Shown piece after piece: positions 17,601 through 28,498 of a stretch of 64,000 nucleotides of DNA. The translations under genes were made by a program, and so were the position numbers. This DNA is from Kitasatospora sp. DSM 101779 (GTDB lineage Bacteria; Actinomycetota; Actinomycetes; Streptomycetales; Streptomycetaceae). Each line of letters opens with the position of its first letter. Within the stretch, counting starts at the first letter, position 1. The stretch lies in the NCBI RefSeq assembly GCF_025655475.1, contig NZ_JAHTIK010000001.1, positions 7,362,315-7,426,314 of the forward strand, given 5' to 3'. Below the pieces are notes generated by a model that searched no databases, was not told the DNA's origin, and was given only the letters and a program-made list of their open reading frames with translations.

Positions 17601-18299
17601 GTGGCGGACGACGCGACCCGCCGGCTCCTCGACCGTTTCGTCGGCCTCCTCCGGCCGATGCCGTCCCCGGTGGCCGTGTGGGCCCACGGCTCGCTGCCCG
17701 CAGGCGACTGCCGGCCGGGCCGCAGTGACCTCGACCTGACCGCCGTGGCGGAGCACCGCTGCGCGCCGGCCCAGGAGGAGCAGCTCGTCCGGGTCCACGA
17801 AGCCCTGGCGACGGGCCTCCCGCTGGCGTCCAGGCTGCACTGCAGCCACGTCGCCGCCGACGAGTGGGACGACCTCACGGTGCGGCACCTCACGTGGGCC
17901 CGCGAGGAGTTGATGCACCGACCGGTCACCGCGGTGACCCGCTGCGAACTGCACCGGTTCGGGACGGTCCTGTACGGCCCCCCGCCGGACCGCCTCGTAC
18001 CCCGTGTCACCGACCGGCAGCTCGCCGGGTTCGTCGCCGAGGACCTGCGGACCTGCTGGCGGCCCGCGCTCGACCACCCGGAGCGGTGGCGTCAGGACAT
18101 CTGGGTCGACCTCGGCATGCTCAGGCTGACACGGGCGGCGACGGCGCTCGGCAGCGGGCGCCTGATCACCAAGTCCGAGGCGCTCGACGTCCTGGCCGGA
18201 CTCGCCGCCCCCGCCGACGTGGTGCACGACTCGGGCGGCGCCGTTACGGCCGGCTGGCTCCCGCCCCGCCGCGGTGGGCCGACGGCCGGGCCGACCTGA
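17601..18299 (+). CDS. Nucleotidyltransferase, aminoglycoside adenylyltransferase-like
   Basis: A 232-residue protein. The polymerase-beta-like motif GS(x7)GRSDLDL is present as HGSLPAGDCRPGRSDLDL, giving the two metal-binding Asp. The C-terminal half is helical with RQDIWVDLGMLRL and LITKSEAL, as in ANT-type adenylyltransferases (DUF4111). Substrate unknown: antibiotic or another hydroxyl compound. GTG 17601 follows GGGGGAGG. Confidence 0.75.
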   Translation: MADDATRRLLDRFVGLLRPMPSPVAVWAHGSLPAGDCRPGRSDLDLTAVAEHRCAPAQEEQLVRVHEALATGLPLASRLHCSHVAADEWDDLTVRHLTWAREELMHRPVTAVTRCELHRFGTVLYGPPPDRLVPRVTDRQLAGFVAEDLRTCWRPALDHPERWRQDIWVDLGMLRLTRAATALGSGRLITKSEALDVLAGLAAPADVVHDSGGAVTAGWLPPRRGGPTAGPT

Positions 18300-20331
<2,032 letters not shown>

Positions 20332-20487
20332 GCACGCCGGCCCGGCGCTCCGAGGGCGCAAGCGCCGGCCGGTGACGCGTCACAGCGGCGGGACGGCACG
20401 GCGGCGGGGCGGTGCCCGGTCACCGGTTCCGCGTGGATGCGGGCGGTGACCCGGTCGGCGGGCCACGGGTGCGCCCCGCCCACGGTT

Positions 20488-20552
20488 CCTCGGCCGGTCA
20501 CCTCGGCCGGTCACCTCGCCCGGTCACCTCGCCCGGTCACCTCCGCTGGTCG
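20488..20552. repeat. 13-bp tandem repeats between sensor and regulator genes
   Basis: Four consecutive 13-bp units (CCTCGGCCGGTCA twice, then CCTCGCCCGGTCA twice) and a degenerate fifth (CCTCCGCTGGTCG). They lie in the 288-bp gap between the converging devS and devR genes. No spacers, so not a CRISPR. They may form the terminator region, bind a protein, or be a slipped-strand product. A related CCCGGTCACCGG lies just upstream near 20414. Confidence 0.85.
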
Positions 20553-20619
20553 CCGCGGCCCTGCCGAGGGCGGTGACGCTGTCGGACGGCCGGGCGGCCC
20601 GGCGCGCGGGGCCCGGGCG

Positions 20620-21318
20620 TCAGCGGGCGGTTCGGCCGGCCGCCCGGTCGTGGGCGGCCAGGGCCTGGGTGGCGATGACGGCGGCCTGGACGCGGCGCTC
20701 GACGCCGAGCTTGGCCAGCAGCCGGGAGATGTGGTTCTTCACGGTCTTCTCCGCCAGGTAGAGGCGCTGGCCGATCTGGCGGTTGGTGAGGCCCTCGCCG
20801 ATCAGCGCGAGGATCTCCCGCTCCCGGTCCGTGAGCGCGGGCAGGTCGGAGGCCGGCGGGGCGGTGTCGCCGCGCAGCCGTGCCATCAGGCGGGTGGTGG
20901 CGCCCGGGTCGAGCATGGACTGGCCGGAGGCGACCGTGCGGACGGCGGAGACCAGGTCGGTGCCGGTGATCTGCTTGAGGACGTAGCCGGAGGCGCCGGC
21001 CATGATGGCGTCGAGCAGCGCCTCCTCGTCGTCGAAGGAGGTCAGGATGAGGCACGCCAGGTCCGGCATGTTCGAGCGCAGTTCGCGGCAGACGGTCACG
21101 CCGTCGCCGTCGGGCAGCCGCATGTCCAGCACCGCGACGTCGGGGCGCAGCGCCGGCACGCGGGCCAGGGCCTGCTCGACGGTGGCGGCCTCGCCGATGA
21201 CCGTGAGGTCGGGCTCGGAGTCCAGCAGGTCGTGCACGCCGCGCCGGACGACCTCGTGGTCGTCGAGGAGGAACACCGTGATCGGGGTGCCGGCCTTGGA
21301 CTCCGTGCTGCCCGCCAT
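20620..21318 (-). CDS. devR: DevR/OsdR-type NarL/LuxR response regulator
   Basis: A 232-residue regulator. The receiver domain has FLLDDHE, the phosphoacceptor in [17 protein letters not shown] and YVLKQI. The C-terminal HTH ([47 protein letters not shown]) is very close to M. tuberculosis DosR, which has [19 protein letters not shown]. It therefore probably activates hypoxia genes from GGGNC-N4-GNCCC boxes. ATG 21318 follows CGGAGAAG. It faces the sensor gene tail-to-tail rather than lying in one operon. Confidence 0.92.
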   Translation of the reverse strand: MAGSTESKAGTPITVFLLDDHEVVRRGVHDLLDSEPDLTVIGEAATVEQALARVPALRPDVAVLDMRLPDGDGVTVCRELRSNMPDLACLILTSFDDEEALLDAIMAGASGYVLKQITGTDLVSAVRTVASGQSMLDPGATTRLMARLRGDTAPPASDLPALTDREREILALIGEGLTNRQIGQRLYLAEKTVKNHISRLLAKLGVERRVQAAVIATQALAAHDRAAGRTAR

Positions 21319-21559
21319 CGCTTCTCCGTAACTCTCGGACCCGCCGCCGGGGGCAGCGGGTCGGACTGTCGGCCGTGCGCCGGGGCTCCCGCAGGACACC
21401 CAGGACCGGACGGCCTCGGAGTCCCGGCAACGGACCCCATTATGCGCCCCGGTGACGGCACGTCCGGATTCGACGGTCCGGCCCCCGCTGTCGCCGGGCG
21501 CTCCGCCGGCCGGGCGGTCTTCTCCCGCACCGGCGCCGTGGTGGTCGATCGGTTCCGTG

Positions 21560-21991
21560 TCAGCCGTCGGTGTGGCGGGGGAAGGGTGCGAGGTCGGGTT
21601 CGACCCAGCCGGTCCTGGCGGGGGCGCTCGCCAGTGTCGAGGGCCGGTAGAAGCGCGTCAGCAACTTCTTGTCGAGCAGCGCGGGGTGCTCGTCGGCGAA
21701 GGCGTCGAAGTCCGCGGTGTCCGACCCGCCGGCGTGGTGACCCACCAGTTCGACCCAGGCCCGGCTGACGGTGGCGTTGTACTTCTGGGGGACACCCGCG
21801 TAGCGGGCGGTGCGCCGGATCCCGTCGCCGATCAGGTCCACCGCTGCGGCGGTTCCGTGACGCCGGACGGCCAGCCAGGTCAGGTGGACGTGCTGGCGGT
21901 GCCCGAACCGGTCGGCGGTGGCCATCACCTCCTCCATCAACTGCGTGAACGGGGAGGTCTCCTCACCCCTGCCCGGTGCGGTGCCGGTCAC
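21560..21991 (-). CDS. Conserved hypothetical protein coupled to MarR gene
   Basis: A 143-residue protein rich in His and Asp ([52 protein letters not shown]). It resembles a soluble helical protein found next to MarR regulators; I do not recognise a function. His and Asp at HRQHVHL, GHH and DEHP could bind a metal. Start GTG 21991 overlaps the MarR stop (GTGA), so it is co-translated with the regulator. Confidence 0.75.
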   Translation of the reverse strand: MTGTAPGRGEETSPFTQLMEEVMATADRFGHRQHVHLTWLAVRRHGTAAAVDLIGDGIRRTARYAGVPQKYNATVSRAWVELVGHHAGGSDTADFDAFADEHPALLDKKLLTRFYRPSTLASAPARTGWVEPDLAPFPRHTDG

Positions 21992-22422
21992 GACCCCTCC
22001 TCGGTCAACGCATCCAGCACGGCATGGAAACCGGCGATCGACTGGGCCGGCAGCCCGCCCAGGGCGCGGCTTTCGAGATCGGCCAGCGTCTGCCGGATCA
22101 GGGCGGCCGCCGCCTGCCCGGACTCGGTGAGCTCGATGAGGACCGAGCGGCGGTCGCCGGCCCGTGTGCCGCGGGTGATGTGACCGCGCCGCTCCAGCCG
22201 GTCGAGCACGCCGGTCAGCGTCGTGGGGCGAGTGCCGACGGCGGCGCCCAGCTGGGACACGGTCCTGCCCCGGCCGTCGGCGAGGTTCGCCAGGGCGTTG
22301 ATCTCGGAGGCGGTCAGGTCCAGATCGACGAGTTCGGCAGCGATCAGTTGCAGGGTGGCGTGGGTCGCGCGCTGCAGGGCCAGCAGCGCCGAACGCCCGG
22401 ATGGAACGGATTCGGACTTCAC
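21988..22422 (-). CDS. MarR-family transcription regulator
   Basis: A 144-residue regulator with a winged helix: LTASEINALANLADGRGRTV, SQLGAAVGTRPTTLTGVLDR, LERRGHITRG, and wing RAGDRRSVLIELT. Such proteins are usually small-molecule-sensitive repressors that autoregulate. Start GTG 22422 lies inside the three 15-bp repeats, so transcription would start close to or at the GTG unless the promoter is upstream. It heads a two-gene operon. Confidence 0.9.
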   Translation of the reverse strand: MKSESVPSGRSALLALQRATHATLQLIAAELVDLDLTASEINALANLADGRGRTVSQLGAAVGTRPTTLTGVLDRLERRGHITRGTRAGDRRSVLIELTESGQAAAALIRQTLADLESRALGGLPAQSIAGFHAVLDALTEEGS

Positions 22423-22450
22423 GGATTCGGATATTACGGAATCGGACTAT
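22406..22450. repeat. Three 15-bp tandem repeats over the MarR start
   Basis: Three head-to-tail 15-mers: ACGGATTCGGACTTC, ACGGATTCGGATATT, ACGGAATCGGACTAT. The second and third form an imperfect palindrome (GATTCGG...CGGAATC at 22424-22443). They cover the GTG start codon of the MarR gene. A repressor bound there would block expression, so this is a candidate autoregulatory operator. The sequence is much less GC-rich than its surroundings. Confidence 0.8.
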
Positions 22451-22833
22451 CTGTCGCAAGGTCGGTACGAGCCCGCCTGCCGGTCGCACCGGCGGTGCGG
22501 CGTGTCCGGTGGTGCGCGCCGGCTGCACCGCCCCGATCCGCGGCCCGCCCGCCCCGGCCGTCCCTCCGTCGTGATCTCGGCTCTGGAACCCTCGCCGCGA
22601 ATCACGGAGACTGGGCAAGTACCAGCCATGACGGACAGCGGGGCAGCGGTGAACACGGGGGACAACTCGTCGCACACCACCACATGCGCCTGGCGTCCCT
22701 GGCCGCGCTCCTGGGCGCGGCCGTCCTCACCGGCTCCGGCCGCTCGACCACGACCGGTACCGCGCCTGACGCCCGCGGCGGCTCCCGCCGTCGGCCGCGC
22801 CCCGCGGTGCGGCCGACGGTGCGGCGGCATGGA
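22451..22833. other. Gene-free region between MarR and oleate hydratase genes
   Basis: 383 bases between co-directional genes. On the + strand, ATG 22684 begins a stretch like a lipoprotein signal peptide (MRLASLAALLGAAVLTGSG), but with Ser where a lipobox Cys would be and no sensible continuation. I call no gene. Confidence 0.4.
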
Positions 22834-24423
22834 TCAGCCGAGCGCGGTTCGCAGGGATGCGAGGACGGTCGCCGGGTCGGCCAGGGCATGGTGCACCGGC
22901 GGCACGGGCAGGTCGAGTCCGAGCAATTGGTGGACGGCGTGCATGGCACCGCGGACCGAGTACTCCACGGTGAACACGACGTCCTGCGGGATCTCGACGT
23001 ACTGGCCGAGGAAAGCGAAGTTCCGTGCCCCGTGCGGGATCACCCGCGGCCGGTCGTGCGCCGAGCGGCGGGCGAACTGGCTGGTGATGTAGGGCATCAT
23101 CACCGTGGTGACGGCGGTGGTGGCGGCCACCTCCTCCGCGATGTCGTCGAAGCCCAGCTGGCCGAGGAGTTCGGTGAGGACCTCCCGCCCGGTGCACCCG
23201 GCCATCGGTTTACCGGTGAAGTCACCCGGAGCGTCCATGAACAGGCCGTACCCCCACAGGGTGAACACGCCCTCGGGCTGGCCGTCGAAGTGCGGCTGGC
23301 GGGGGACCACGATCGACATCAGCCACGGCGAGTCCTTGAAGGTCATCAGCGCGCCGGTGCCCGGTGCGTTGCCGCTGAACTCCTCGATCCGCTTGAGCAG
23401 GGCGGGACCGCGCATGGTGAGGGTGAAGGACTCCCAGGCGGCCTCGGCGATACTGCCGTTGAAGACCGCCGGCCGGCCGAAGTCGGGTGCCTTCAGGGCC
23501 AGCGTCTCCCACAGCGTCCAACTGCCGTCGCGCTTGTCGCGGACGAGCTCGGGGACGGTGTCGTCGCCGCCGTACGAGGCGTCGGCGGTCATCGAACCGA
23601 GCGTGATGAACGCCAGGTCCGCATCGTCGAGTTCGACGGTCTCCGGGCCGCCCGCCCGCCGCAGGTGGAGACGCCGGACCCGGCGGATGCCGTCGTGCTC
23701 GGTGAAGTCCACGTCGGTGACGGTCACGCCCTGCTCGATCCGCACACCGCGGTCCAGCAGCCATCTCAGCAGCGGCCGGACGACGGAGTCGTACTGGTTG
23801 AAGCGGGTGCGGCGGACGCCCGCCAGGGTGTGGATGCGCGGGAACTCCTGGAGGAAGCGCAGGAAGTAGCGCTTGAGCTCGATCGCGCTGTGCCAGTTCT
23901 GGAAGGCGAAGGTGGTTCGCCACATCGCCCAGAAGTTGGTGTCGAAGAAGTGTGCGGAGAAGTAGTCGTCGATCCGCCGGGCGCCGATCGCCGACTCGGG
24001 TGTGACCAGCAGCCGGGCCAGCTCCAGCCGGTCGCGGGCGTCGAGGCCGAGCCGGGACGCGTCGACGATCCGGTGCTCGCGGTCGATCAGTCTCGCCCTG
24101 GCCTCCGTCGGCACCGCCCGGTTGAACTCGGCGACCTCCTGGCGGACGGAGACGTTCGGGTCGTCCAGGGTCGGGATCGAGTCCAGGAGGTTCCACAGGC
24201 AGGTGTACGCCTCGTCCTCCAGCATCCGCCCGCCGCGGGTCACGTACGCCCCGTCCGGAGCGCGCCGCCCGTCGAGCGAGCCGCCGGCGAGGGGCAGTTG
24301 CTCGAGGATGTGGATGTTCTCACCGGGGACGCCGCCGTCCCGGATCAGGAAGGCCGCGGCTGCCAGGGCGGCCATCCCGCCGCCGACCAGATACGCCTTG
24401 GTGGTGCGTCCGCTGTCGATCAT
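22834..24423 (-). CDS. ohyA: Oleate hydratase (myosin-cross-reactive antigen family)
   Basis: A 529-residue FAD enzyme. The nucleotide-binding loop is VGGGMAALAAAAFLIRDGG, followed by GENIHILEQ. Family motifs include RGGRMLEDEAYTCLWNLL, TTFAFQNWHSAIELKRYFLRF, FNQYDSVV and MMPYITSQFARR. Oleate hydratases add water to cis-9 unsaturated fatty acids to form 10-hydroxy acids, and help detoxify fatty acids or alter membranes. Similarity begins with MIDSGRTTKAYLVGGG at ATG 24423. It is divergent from the universal stress protein gene; a perfect inverted repeat (24504-24520) lies in the shared promoter area. Confidence 0.92.
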   Translation of the reverse strand: MIDSGRTTKAYLVGGGMAALAAAAFLIRDGGVPGENIHILEQLPLAGGSLDGRRAPDGAYVTRGGRMLEDEAYTCLWNLLDSIPTLDDPNVSVRQEVAEFNRAVPTEARARLIDREHRIVDASRLGLDARDRLELARLLVTPESAIGARRIDDYFSAHFFDTNFWAMWRTTFAFQNWHSAIELKRYFLRFLQEFPRIHTLAGVRRTRFNQYDSVVRPLLRWLLDRGVRIEQGVTVTDVDFTEHDGIRRVRRLHLRRAGGPETVELDDADLAFITLGSMTADASYGGDDTVPELVRDKRDGSWTLWETLALKAPDFGRPAVFNGSIAEAAWESFTLTMRGPALLKRIEEFSGNAPGTGALMTFKDSPWLMSIVVPRQPHFDGQPEGVFTLWGYGLFMDAPGDFTGKPMAGCTGREVLTELLGQLGFDDIAEEVAATTAVTTVMMPYITSQFARRSAHDRPRVIPHGARNFAFLGQYVEIPQDVVFTVEYSVRGAMHAVHQLLGLDLPVPPVHHALADPATVLASLRTALG

Positions 24424-24503
24424 GCCTCGTCCCGGTCGTCGTGGGGTGCGCCTGCCCCGTCGGCAGACGCCGCCCAGCCTGGTGGCTTCCGGGTCGCCCC
24501 GGC

Positions 24504-24520
24504 AGGGACCTGAAGTCCCT
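24504..24520. promoter_or_regulatory. Inverted repeat in the ohyA-USP promoter area
   Basis: AGGGACCTGAAGTCCCT has 6-bp perfect arms AGGGAC/GTCCCT. The arms match the M. tuberculosis DosR box (GGGACT..AGTCCC), but the spacer is 5 rather than 4 bases, which may stop DevR binding. A second weaker element, AGGAAGTCCGGCCC, lies at 24551-24564, 129 bp before the USP start. Confidence 0.4.
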
Positions 24521-24692
24521 CCCGCGGGGCCGCAGGTCCCGCCCGGGTGCAGGAAGTCCGGCCCGGTCGGCCCTGTGACCGAACGGTGGCACAGGGTGAT
24601 GATGGGCGCGTGGGCCGCCCGCTCACCGGGGCCGCCCCCGGGCCCGGCAGGCCCGCCCCGGAACACAGGGGGGCCGAGAGGAGACGATCACC

Positions 24693-25493
24693 GTGGACCT
24701 TCCCGTCACCGTCGGCGTCGACGGATCCGAGGCCGGACTGGCGGCCGCCGACTGGGCCGCGCGCGAGGCGCTGCTGCGCGACCGGCCCCTGCGCGTCCTG
24801 CACGCCCTCCCGCTGATGCCCCACCTGCTCCCTGCCGGCACCGGGGCCGCCCGACCGGGCGGCGACCTGCTGCACGAGGTGGAGCACGTCCTGGCGATGC
24901 GTCACCCGGGCTTGCGGATGCGCACCGAGCAGGCCCACGACACCGCCGCCCCGGCGCTCCTCGCGGCGGGCGAGGACGCGGACCTCCTGGTGCTCGGGGC
25001 GCGGGGCAGCGGCGGCTTCCCGGACCTGCGGGTCGGTTCGACCGCCCTGCAGCTCGTCACCCGGACGGGCTGCCCCACGGTGGTCCTCCCGGTGGAGGCT
25101 CCCGGTGCGCATCCGCGCGAGTTCGTGGCGGTCGGCGTGGACGCGCGCCGACCCGCGGAGGCCGCACTGGGCTTCGCCTTCGCGGCCGCCCACCGGTACG
25201 GCCTGCCGTTGCGGGCCGTCCACGCCGGAGCCGCACGGCCGGTCGGCCCCGGCGGTGAAGCCGGCCTGCTGGCCGCCGCCCTGGAGCCGTGGAAGGCGGC
25301 CCGTCCGGAGGTCGAGGTGCTGGAGGACGTCGAACGCGGCGGGCCGGCCGGGGTGCTGGTGGACGTGTCCGCCAAGGCGCGGCTGCTGGTGCTGGGGCGC
25401 CGGCCCGTCGGGGCTGCCGTCCCGCTCGGCCCGGTCGTCCATGCCGTACTGCACCACGCCGCCTGCCCCGTGGCCGTCGTGCCGGGGCCGTGA
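24693..25493 (+). CDS. Two-domain universal stress protein
   Basis: A 266-residue tandem USP. Domain 1 has TVGVDGSEAGLAAADWA and LVLGARGSGGF (ATP-binding GxxG). Domain 2 has VAVGVDARRPAEAALGFAFA and LVLGRRPVGA, a degenerate ATP loop. Such proteins are abundant in the DosR regulon and help survive hypoxia. GTG 24693 follows GAGGAGACG. It precedes adhE by a 271-base gap, so may have its own promoter. Confidence 0.88.
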   Translation: MDLPVTVGVDGSEAGLAAADWAAREALLRDRPLRVLHALPLMPHLLPAGTGAARPGGDLLHEVEHVLAMRHPGLRMRTEQAHDTAAPALLAAGEDADLLVLGARGSGGFPDLRVGSTALQLVTRTGCPTVVLPVEAPGAHPREFVAVGVDARRPAEAALGFAFAAAHRYGLPLRAVHAGAARPVGPGGEAGLLAAALEPWKAARPEVEVLEDVERGGPAGVLVDVSAKARLLVLGRRPVGAAVPLGPVVHAVLHHAACPVAVVPGP

Positions 25494-25764
25494 GCGGAAC
25501 CATGCGGCCACGAACGACCATTGCCGCGTCAGGGCCGGACCGCCTTGGACGGCCCCGAGCCGGCTCCGGCCGGCGGCGCAGTGGCGGACCAACGGCCCTC
25601 GGGCCGGTCGCGGAGAAGGGACCTTCGGCCCGCAGGCCCGGCCCCCATCGGCGCATCCGCGGTCCGTACCGCGCGGAGGAAGCTACCGGTCGAGAGCCGG
25701 CGGGCCCCGCCGGCCGGCGCCTCCCGGACGAGCCCCGGACGATCCCACTGAAAGGTGGTCAGCC
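25494..25764. other. adhE promoter region
   Basis: The USP-adhE gap. It holds a CGGCCC-TC-GGGCCG palindrome (25593-25606) and the DevR-box-like GGGACCTTCGGCCC (25618-25631). No gene found. The size is normal for a regulated streptomycete promoter. Confidence 0.5.
25618..25631. promoter_or_regulatory. Candidate DevR/OsdR box upstream of adhE
   Basis: GGGACCTTCGGCCC fits GGGNC-N4-GNCCC exactly and resembles the DosR consensus GGGACTWWAGTCCC. It lies 134-147 bp before the adhE start. Other candidates in this window share TTCGGCCC or its complement. Confidence 0.45.
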
Positions 25765-28401
25765 ATGACCCGCCGCCCGCACCCCGTGCAGCCGCCCGCT
25801 CCGGGCGACACCGCGCCGGCCGTCGACGCGCTCGTGGCAGGCGCCCTGACGGCCCTCCAGGAGTACGCGGACTTCACCCAGGAGCAGATCGACCACATCG
25901 TCAAGAAGGCGTCCCTGGCCGCCCTGGCCCAGCACACCGGGCTCGCGATGCTGGCCGTGGAGGAGACCGGGCGCGGGCTGTTCGAGGACAAGGCGGTCAA
26001 GAACGTCTTCGCCTGCGAGAACGTCACCCACGTGATGGCCCGGACCAGGACGGTCGGGGTGGTGCGCCGAGACGACATCGACGGCATCGTGGAGATCGCC
26101 GAACCGGTCGGCGTCGTCGCCGGCGTCACCCCGGTGACCAACCCCACCTCGACCACGATCTTCAAGGGTCTGCTGGCCCTGAAGACCCGCAACCCGATCG
26201 TCTTCGCCTTCCACCCCGCCGCTCAGCGCTGCTCCGCGGAGGCCGCGCGGATCGTGCGCGACGCGGCGGTGGCGGCCGGGGCGCCCGAGCACTGCATCCA
26301 GTGGATCGAGGAGCCGTCGATGGCGGCCACCCACGCGCTGATGAACCACCCGGACGTCGCCACCGTCCTGGCCACCGGCGGCAACGCGATGGTCCGCGCC
26401 GCCTACTCGTGCGGCAAGCCGGCGCTCGGCGTCGGCGCGGGCAATGTCCCCGCCTACGTGGAGAAGAGCGCCGACCTGAAGCGGGCGGTCAACGACATCG
26501 TCCTGTCCAAGACCTTCGACAACGGCATGATCTGCGCCTCGGAGCAGGCCGTCGTCCTCGACGCGGAGATCCGCGACGCCGCACTCGCCGAGTTCCGCAC
26601 ACTGAAGGCGCACCACGCGAGCGCCGAGGAGAAGACCCTGCTGGAGCGCCACCTGTTCGGCTCCGCGGACGGCACCTCCTGCGCCGGGGACCGGCTGAAC
26701 CCCGAGGTGGTGGGCCGCTCGGCGGCGCAGATCGCCGAGGCGGCGGGCTTCGAGGTTCCGGTGGACACCTCGGTGATCCTGGTGGACGTCGAGCGGGTGG
26801 GGCCGTCCGAGCCGCTGACCCGGGAGAAGCTGTGCCCCGTGCTGGCGGTGCTGACCGCGGGATCGCGCCGCGAGGGCGTCGAACTCGCCGCCGCCATGGT
26901 GGAGTTCAACGGGCTCGGGCACTCGGCGGCGGTGCACACCGAGGACGAGGCCTTCGTCGAGGAGTTCGGGCACGCGGTGAAGGCCTGCCGGATCATCTGG
27001 AACGCGCCCAGCTCCCAGGGCGGCATCGGCGACGTCTACAACGCCTTCACCCCCTCGCTGACGCTCGGCTGCGGCAGCTACGGGCACAACTCGGTGTCCG
27101 GCAACGTGTCGGCGCCGAACCTCGTCAACATCAAGCGGATCGGCCGGCGGAACACCAACATGCAGTGGTTCAAGGTCCCGCCGAAGATCTACTTCGAGCG
27201 CAACTCGATCACGTACCTGGCGAGCATGCCGAACGCCCGCCGGATCGTCGTCGTCACCGACCGGACGATGGTCGAGATCGGCCACCTGGAGCGGATCCGC
27301 GGCGTGCTGGACCGCCGCCGCGAGCCGGTCGAGGTGCGGGTGGTCGACTTCGTCGAGCCCAACCCCAGCATCGACACCGTCCGCAGGGGCGCCGAGCTGA
27401 TGCGGGAGTTCCGGCCCGACACCATCGTCGCGCTCGGCGGCGGGTCGCCGATGGACGCCGCCAAGGTGATGTGGCTGATGTACGAGCACCCGGAGGTCGA
27501 GTTCGCCGACCTGAAGGAGAAGTTCTTCGACATCCGCAAGCGCGCCTTCACCTTCCCGGACCTGGGGGAGAAGGCGAAGCTGGTCTGCATCCCGACCACC
27601 TCGGGCACCGGGTCGGAGGTCACCCCCTTCGCCGTGATCACCGACACCGCCACCGGCCAGAAGTACCCGCTGGCGGACTACGCGCTCACCCCGAGCGTCG
27701 CCATCGTCGACCCGGCGCTGACCACCCGGCTGCCGAAGGACGTCACCGCGGACTCCGGCTTCGACGCCCTCACCCACTGCATCGAGACCTATGTGTCGGT
27801 CTACGCCAACGACTTCACCGACGGCCTGGCCCTGCAGGGCATCCGGCTGATCTTCGACCACCTGGAGCGGGCGGTCGCCGACGGACGGAACGACCCGGTG
27901 GCGCGGGAGAAGATGCACAACGCCGGCACCATCGCCGGCATGGCCTTCGGCTCCGCCTTCCTCGGCGTCGTGCACGCCATGGCGCACACCCTGGGCGCGA
28001 CCTTCCACATCGCCCACGGGCGGACCAACGCCCTGCTCCTGCCGCACGTCATCCGGTACAACGGCGCGGCGCCCGGCAAGGTGACCAGCTGGCCCAAGTA
28101 CCGCAACTACACGGCACCGGAGCGCTACCAGGCCGTCGCGAAGGCGCTCGGCCTGCCCGCCGCCACCCCCGAGCAGGGCGTGGAGTCGCTCGCCGCCGCG
28201 GTCGAGGACCTGCGCGACCGGGTCGGCATCCCGGGGTCCTTCAAGGAGGCGGGCGTGGACGAGGCGGCGTTCCTGGCGGCGCTGCCACGACAGGCGATGA
28301 ACGCCTACGAGGACCAGTGCGCCCCGGCCAACCCCCGGCTGCCGATGCTCGCCGACATGCAGCAGCTGATGACCCGGGCCTACTACGGCACCCGCGACTG
28401 A
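25765..28401 (+). CDS. adhE: Bifunctional acetaldehyde-CoA/alcohol dehydrogenase AdhE
   Basis: An 878-residue enzyme, the usual AdhE length. Residues ~20-450 are the acetaldehyde dehydrogenase domain with the catalytic Cys257 in [15 protein letters not shown]. Residues ~460-878 are the Fe-dependent alcohol dehydrogenase, with [38 protein letters not shown], and the metal His in [17 protein letters not shown]. It reduces acetyl-CoA to ethanol and regenerates two NAD+. The start ATG 25765 has AAAGGTGG upstream. It is followed by pflB, forming the classical anaerobic pair that consumes pyruvate-derived acetyl-CoA. This is unusual in a genus known as strictly aerobic. Confidence 0.97.
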   Translation: MTRRPHPVQPPAPGDTAPAVDALVAGALTALQEYADFTQEQIDHIVKKASLAALAQHTGLAMLAVEETGRGLFEDKAVKNVFACENVTHVMARTRTVGVVRRDDIDGIVEIAEPVGVVAGVTPVTNPTSTTIFKGLLALKTRNPIVFAFHPAAQRCSAEAARIVRDAAVAAGAPEHCIQWIEEPSMAATHALMNHPDVATVLATGGNAMVRAAYSCGKPALGVGAGNVPAYVEKSADLKRAVNDIVLSKTFDNGMICASEQAVVLDAEIRDAALAEFRTLKAHHASAEEKTLLERHLFGSADGTSCAGDRLNPEVVGRSAAQIAEAAGFEVPVDTSVILVDVERVGPSEPLTREKLCPVLAVLTAGSRREGVELAAAMVEFNGLGHSAAVHTEDEAFVEEFGHAVKACRIIWNAPSSQGGIGDVYNAFTPSLTLGCGSYGHNSVSGNVSAPNLVNIKRIGRRNTNMQWFKVPPKIYFERNSITYLASMPNARRIVVVTDRTMVEIGHLERIRGVLDRRREPVEVRVVDFVEPNPSIDTVRRGAELMREFRPDTIVALGGGSPMDAAKVMWLMYEHPEVEFADLKEKFFDIRKRAFTFPDLGEKAKLVCIPTTSGTGSEVTPFAVITDTATGQKYPLADYALTPSVAIVDPALTTRLPKDVTADSGFDALTHCIETYVSVYANDFTDGLALQGIRLIFDHLERAVADGRNDPVAREKMHNAGTIAGMAFGSAFLGVVHAMAHTLGATFHIAHGRTNALLLPHVIRYNGAAPGKVTSWPKYRNYTAPERYQAVAKALGLPAATPEQGVESLAAAVEDLRDRVGIPGSFKEAGVDEAAFLAALPRQAMNAYEDQCAPANPRLPMLADMQQLMTRAYYGTRD

Positions 28402-28498
28402 GGACCGACGGCCCGGCACCGGTGCCCGACGGGCCCGGGCCGGGCCCCCGGAGGGACACCACGATGGTTCTGACGACATCACGACGGGAGCGGCGACC

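Noticed and set aside
20488-20552. CRISPR array
   Set aside because: Units are contiguous 13-mers without spacers, and no cas genes exist in the window.
22684-22833. Lipoprotein-like start (MRLASLAALLGAAVLTGSG)
   Set aside because: The lipobox Cys is Ser, no ribosome-binding site is seen and the frame continues only as a shadow of ohyA.
28430-28480. GGGCCC-rich palindromes before pflB as a DevR box
   Set aside because: They do not fit GGGNC-N4-GNCCC in any register and are expected in such GC-rich DNA.
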